Positions 61,678-64,000 of a stretch of 64,000 bases of DNA are shown here, piece by piece. The position numbers and the translations under genes are program-made. A model generated the notes under the pieces. The model saw only the letters and a program-made list of their open reading frames with translations. It was not told where the DNA came from and did no database searches. Each line of letters opens with the position of its first letter. The first letter of the stretch is position 1. Origin of the DNA: Aurifilum marmelostoma. Taxonomy: Eukaryota > Ascomycota > Sordariomycetes > Diaporthales > Cryphonectriaceae. The stretch spans positions 2,604,001 to 2,668,000 of the forward strand of contig JAMXSV010000010.1 of the NCBI GenBank assembly GCA_027559495.1, written 5' to 3'.

Positions 61678-62945
61678 TCAAACGTCGTCTAGGCGACCTG
61701 CAGGCTCCTCGTCTTCATCCTCGCCAAAACTTGCCACAGAGCTCATGTCATCGTCATCTTCGCTCTCTGCACCAGCCTCCTCGGCAGCATCCTTGCTTGC
61801 GTATCGCTGGACGTACTCTGTTCCGGATGTGAGCGTCTGTGGGAGTAGCGGGATTGCTTCTCCAGAGGGAGAGAGAGAAAAAAAAAAAAAAAAAAAGGCT
61901 CGTTTGCGAAGGGACGAAAGAGAAATTAGAAGAAAGAAAGGAACAAAACCCACCTCGGACCTTGGAGTCGTACGAAGACTGATCCCTAAGCATCAAGGCA
62001 GCGGCCTCGCCGTTGAGAGGGTCGGAGGGGTTGGGATAGCGCAGGAGATGAGGGAGGAATGCCTCGAAAATGTTGATCATATCATACATTGGCGACCAGG
62101 TCTGATTGATGACGTCGAGACAGACGGAACCGGATCTGCATCCCCATGCGTTACTCGTTAGTGATGTTTTGTTTTCCCGCCCAATACTCAAGCTCTGCAC
62201 CTCCTCCATGCCAGCTCGTTCCTCTAGACGCCGGCACGGACATGTCCCTGGTGATCCACTTACAGCTCATCTATGTTGGGGTGGAAGATGCGATTGGTGA
62301 AGCCAATGCTAGGGGACTTGTAGGGATACTGATCAGGCAGCTCGACGTGGACCTTCCACACACCGCCCTCAAAGGGAGCTGCTCTCCTTGTCAGTCTTTT
62401 CTATCCTATTCCTCTCCCTTCTCTTGCCGTGACATACTGTCTGTAGGTCCCTTGAACTTGACGTAGAATTCTTGCCTGTTCGAAGTCGGTGAGTAATGGG
62501 TCCGAGGGGAACCGAAGCGTGGATCATCGTGGTCGGTCGGGGTTCCTTACACTGCACACACACAGGAGTTAGCCATACTAGAAGGACTCTGCAGGAGGGT
62601 GTGCGTATGTTTTGAGGGCCGAAATCGGGTGAGGTAAGGGGCCGGGGAAAACGCACTGTTGTCGTTGACCAGTGTGACCTCGTAGTCACTCATGAGCCTG
62701 TTCAAATTAGCATGACGAGTGGTGTGTGGTGACGGAGAACCCATACATCCTAGAGACTCGTTAGCAACACTATATAGGGCACCCAGAGGCCGGTTTGAGC
62801 TGTCAAGGAGGCGGAAACGTACTTCATGACCTAGAAGGAAAGGAACGCCGAGGTTAGCACCTAGATACGACTGAATGGTGGACATTCCGGACTTGGTCAC
62901 GAGGCCACTCACATCAGTCTCGATCCGCCGCCTGGGGCTCGCCAT
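61678..62945 (-). CDS. ubc8: Ubiquitin-conjugating enzyme E2, UBC8/UBE2H type
   Basis: The spliced product is 186 aa, from exons (minus) 62945-62913, 62830-62823, 62749-62747, 62697-62657, 62551, 62475-62438, 62378-62264, 62135-61954 and 61817-61678. All eight introns start GT and end AG, and most have CTAAC- or CTGAC-like branch motifs. The protein opens MASPRRRIETDVMKMLMSDY, has the HPN motif (74-76) and the active-site Cys 85 in SGSVCLDVINQTW, and ends with the long acidic tail typical of this class (ESEDDDDMSS, then GRLDDV). Yeast Ubc8 works with the GID/CTLH ligase in ubiquitylating gluconeogenic enzymes; the same role here is inferred. Two exons are extraordinarily short (3 nt and 1 nt). 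Each restores a residue that is present in the yeast protein (the position after VMK, and Met of MQEF) and keeps the frame. Without them the family sequence loses residues or the frame. Intron 8 contains an A19/T19 run. Confidence 0.92.
62551..62551 (-). other. Predicted 1-nt microexon of the UBC8 homologue
   Basis: The exon is a single T between a GTGCAG acceptor (branch GGCTAACTCC at 62574-62565) and a GTAAGG donor. The preceding exon ends in A and the next begins with G, so A-T-G makes Met29 in NDNMQEFYV. Yeast Ubc8 has MQEF at this place. Omitting the T breaks the frame. The only in-frame alternative I found is a weak GTTTTC donor four bases further on, giving NDNSAQEF. Confidence 0.6.
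62747..62749 (-). other. Predicted 3-nt microexon of the UBC8 homologue
   Basis: On the coding strand the order is TGCTAAC (62766-62760), CTCTAG acceptor, GAT, GTATGG donor, then a 49-nt intron with its own TGCTAAT (62712-62706) and AACAG acceptor. GAT completes Lys14 and supplies the first two bases of Met15, giving VMKMLMSD. Yeast Ubc8 has the same length here (VMKLLMSD). Skipping it stays in frame but removes one residue. Confidence 0.7.
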
Positions 62946-64000
62946 ATTGTCTGCGAGTGATGGTGAAGAGAGTCGAACGAGCCCGCAGGTATAGCTTCTT
63001 GCCTCGACGACCTATAGGGGTGTTGGTGGTGGCCGGAAGGGGGAATCGCGTGGGGAGAATGCAACGACGTCAGCGAGGTCGTTCGTCGGGCTCCGGTGTC
63101 GCGGAAGGAGTCACAGGTCGCTGAGTGGTCTCTGCGTGCTCCGGGAAGTGCAGGAGAAGGTCAAGGTGACAAAGAGAGCAAGGAGAAAAGACCTCGCGGT
63201 GGTTCGAGTCAGGTGGGAGAACAGAGAGTCGCTGTGGGAGTTTGTGCTTGGAGGTAAGGTGAAGTAAGGTGAGGTGAGGTGAGTCGAGTAGAGTTCAGAT
63301 GCCTGACGTTTACCGTACAGTAGTAGAATACAGAGACCGGGACCGGGAACGGGGGGCAGCGCAGGACGATGGGGGGCAATCGGACAGGGGACAAAGAGGC
63401 GAGGGGTTGGGCCTAACCATCACAGGGTAGTAGGGCGTGCTGAGGAGGGGTTAAGAAGTTGTAGGTGTGTCACACTGCTGTCTCCCAGGTGTGTCTGGGT
63501 ACCCTGGCGGCCGGACCACAAGGGGCTATGGCGCCCCAGGATGATGGGTGCAGCTCAACAGAAGGAGACGCCTGATGTACAGGAATACGTGACTCTGCAT
63601 CACTTTAATTGCTTTGTCTTGTGATTTTGGTCTTTTCATCTTCCTCCCTCCTCTTCCCCTCCTGTGTCTTTCTTCTTTTTCGTCTTCCTTGATGAGTTTG
63701 GTAGTTCTTGGTAGCCTTCCTCTCTGTCCGCAATTCAGGAGAGTCGTGGCTAGGCAGAAAGCCTATTCGAGTACGGCAGGACTTACACTGTGCATACCTG
63801 TTTTATCGTATTATTCTTACACTGCCGACGTCTTCATCGCCGGCATTCGCCCCCTCCTAGTACCAATTGTTATGCACCGTACGTACTGTATAAAAGACGT
63901 ACATGGTAGTACAGCAGTATTCTAGTGGCTGCCTGTCAGAACGACCATGCCTGTCTGTGCCTCGGCCACCCCCCTAATCGGTCCTCGCTGTGGCTCCTCT
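62946..64000. other. Upstream flank of the UBC8 gene
   Basis: About 1 kb with the UBC8 promoter and leader. It has a short run of GGTGA/GGTAA-type units at about 63252-63283 and GTAC-rich elements at about 63870-63915. No gene is supportable up to the window edge. Confidence 0.55.

Overview
The window looks like nuclear DNA of a filamentous ascomycete (Pezizomycotina, probably a Sordariomycete). The evidence is short spliceosomal introns (49-136 nt) with GTRNGT donors and TGCTAAC/CTGAC branch motifs, fungus-specific families (GATA_AreA/DUF3295, HET, Ser/Thr-rich GPI proteins), GC-rich third codon positions in housekeeping genes, and GTAC-rich palindromes between genes. The class-level placement is inference; no species can be named from the sequence.

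Layout. Bases 1-43.4 kb are almost gene-free: only one gene is supportable, a DUF1752/DUF3295 regulator (22065-23951, +), with about 22 kb of non-coding sequence before it and 19.5 kb after it. This region holds microsatellites (one of 45 GT units), long A/T and G/C homopolymers, G-rich stretches and short palindromes, including a perfect 20-bp palindrome present twice upstream of the regulator. From 43.45 kb to 62.95 kb the sequence is a normal gene-dense fungal segment with nine genes: a vWA-Hint protein (+), an Old Yellow Enzyme oxidoreductase (-), a HET-domain protein (-), a 3-ketoacyl-CoA thiolase (-) with a frameshift in a G7 run, an unrecognised coiled-coil protein (-), a GPI-anchored Ser/Thr-rich surface protein (-), a small two-exon protein with a GC-AG intron (-), a CWC16/Saf4 splicing factor (+) and a UBC8/UBE2H ubiquitin-conjugating enzyme (-). 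The last kilobase is the upstream flank of UBC8.

The genes do not form an obvious pathway. Six consecutive genes (46.2-59.0 kb) are on the minus strand but each has its own spacer, so there is no operon-like unit. The vWA-Hint/OYE and CWC16/UBC8 pairs are convergent; the small gene and CWC16 are divergent and share about 1 kb.

The most unusual observation is the exon structure of the UBC8 homologue. Reading frame, splice sites, branch motifs and conserved family residues together indicate a 3-nt exon and a 1-nt exon, so that the ATG for Met29 is assembled from three different exons. RNA evidence is needed to settle this, and one competing donor is described. All gene calls were made by reading the sequence; no database search was run.
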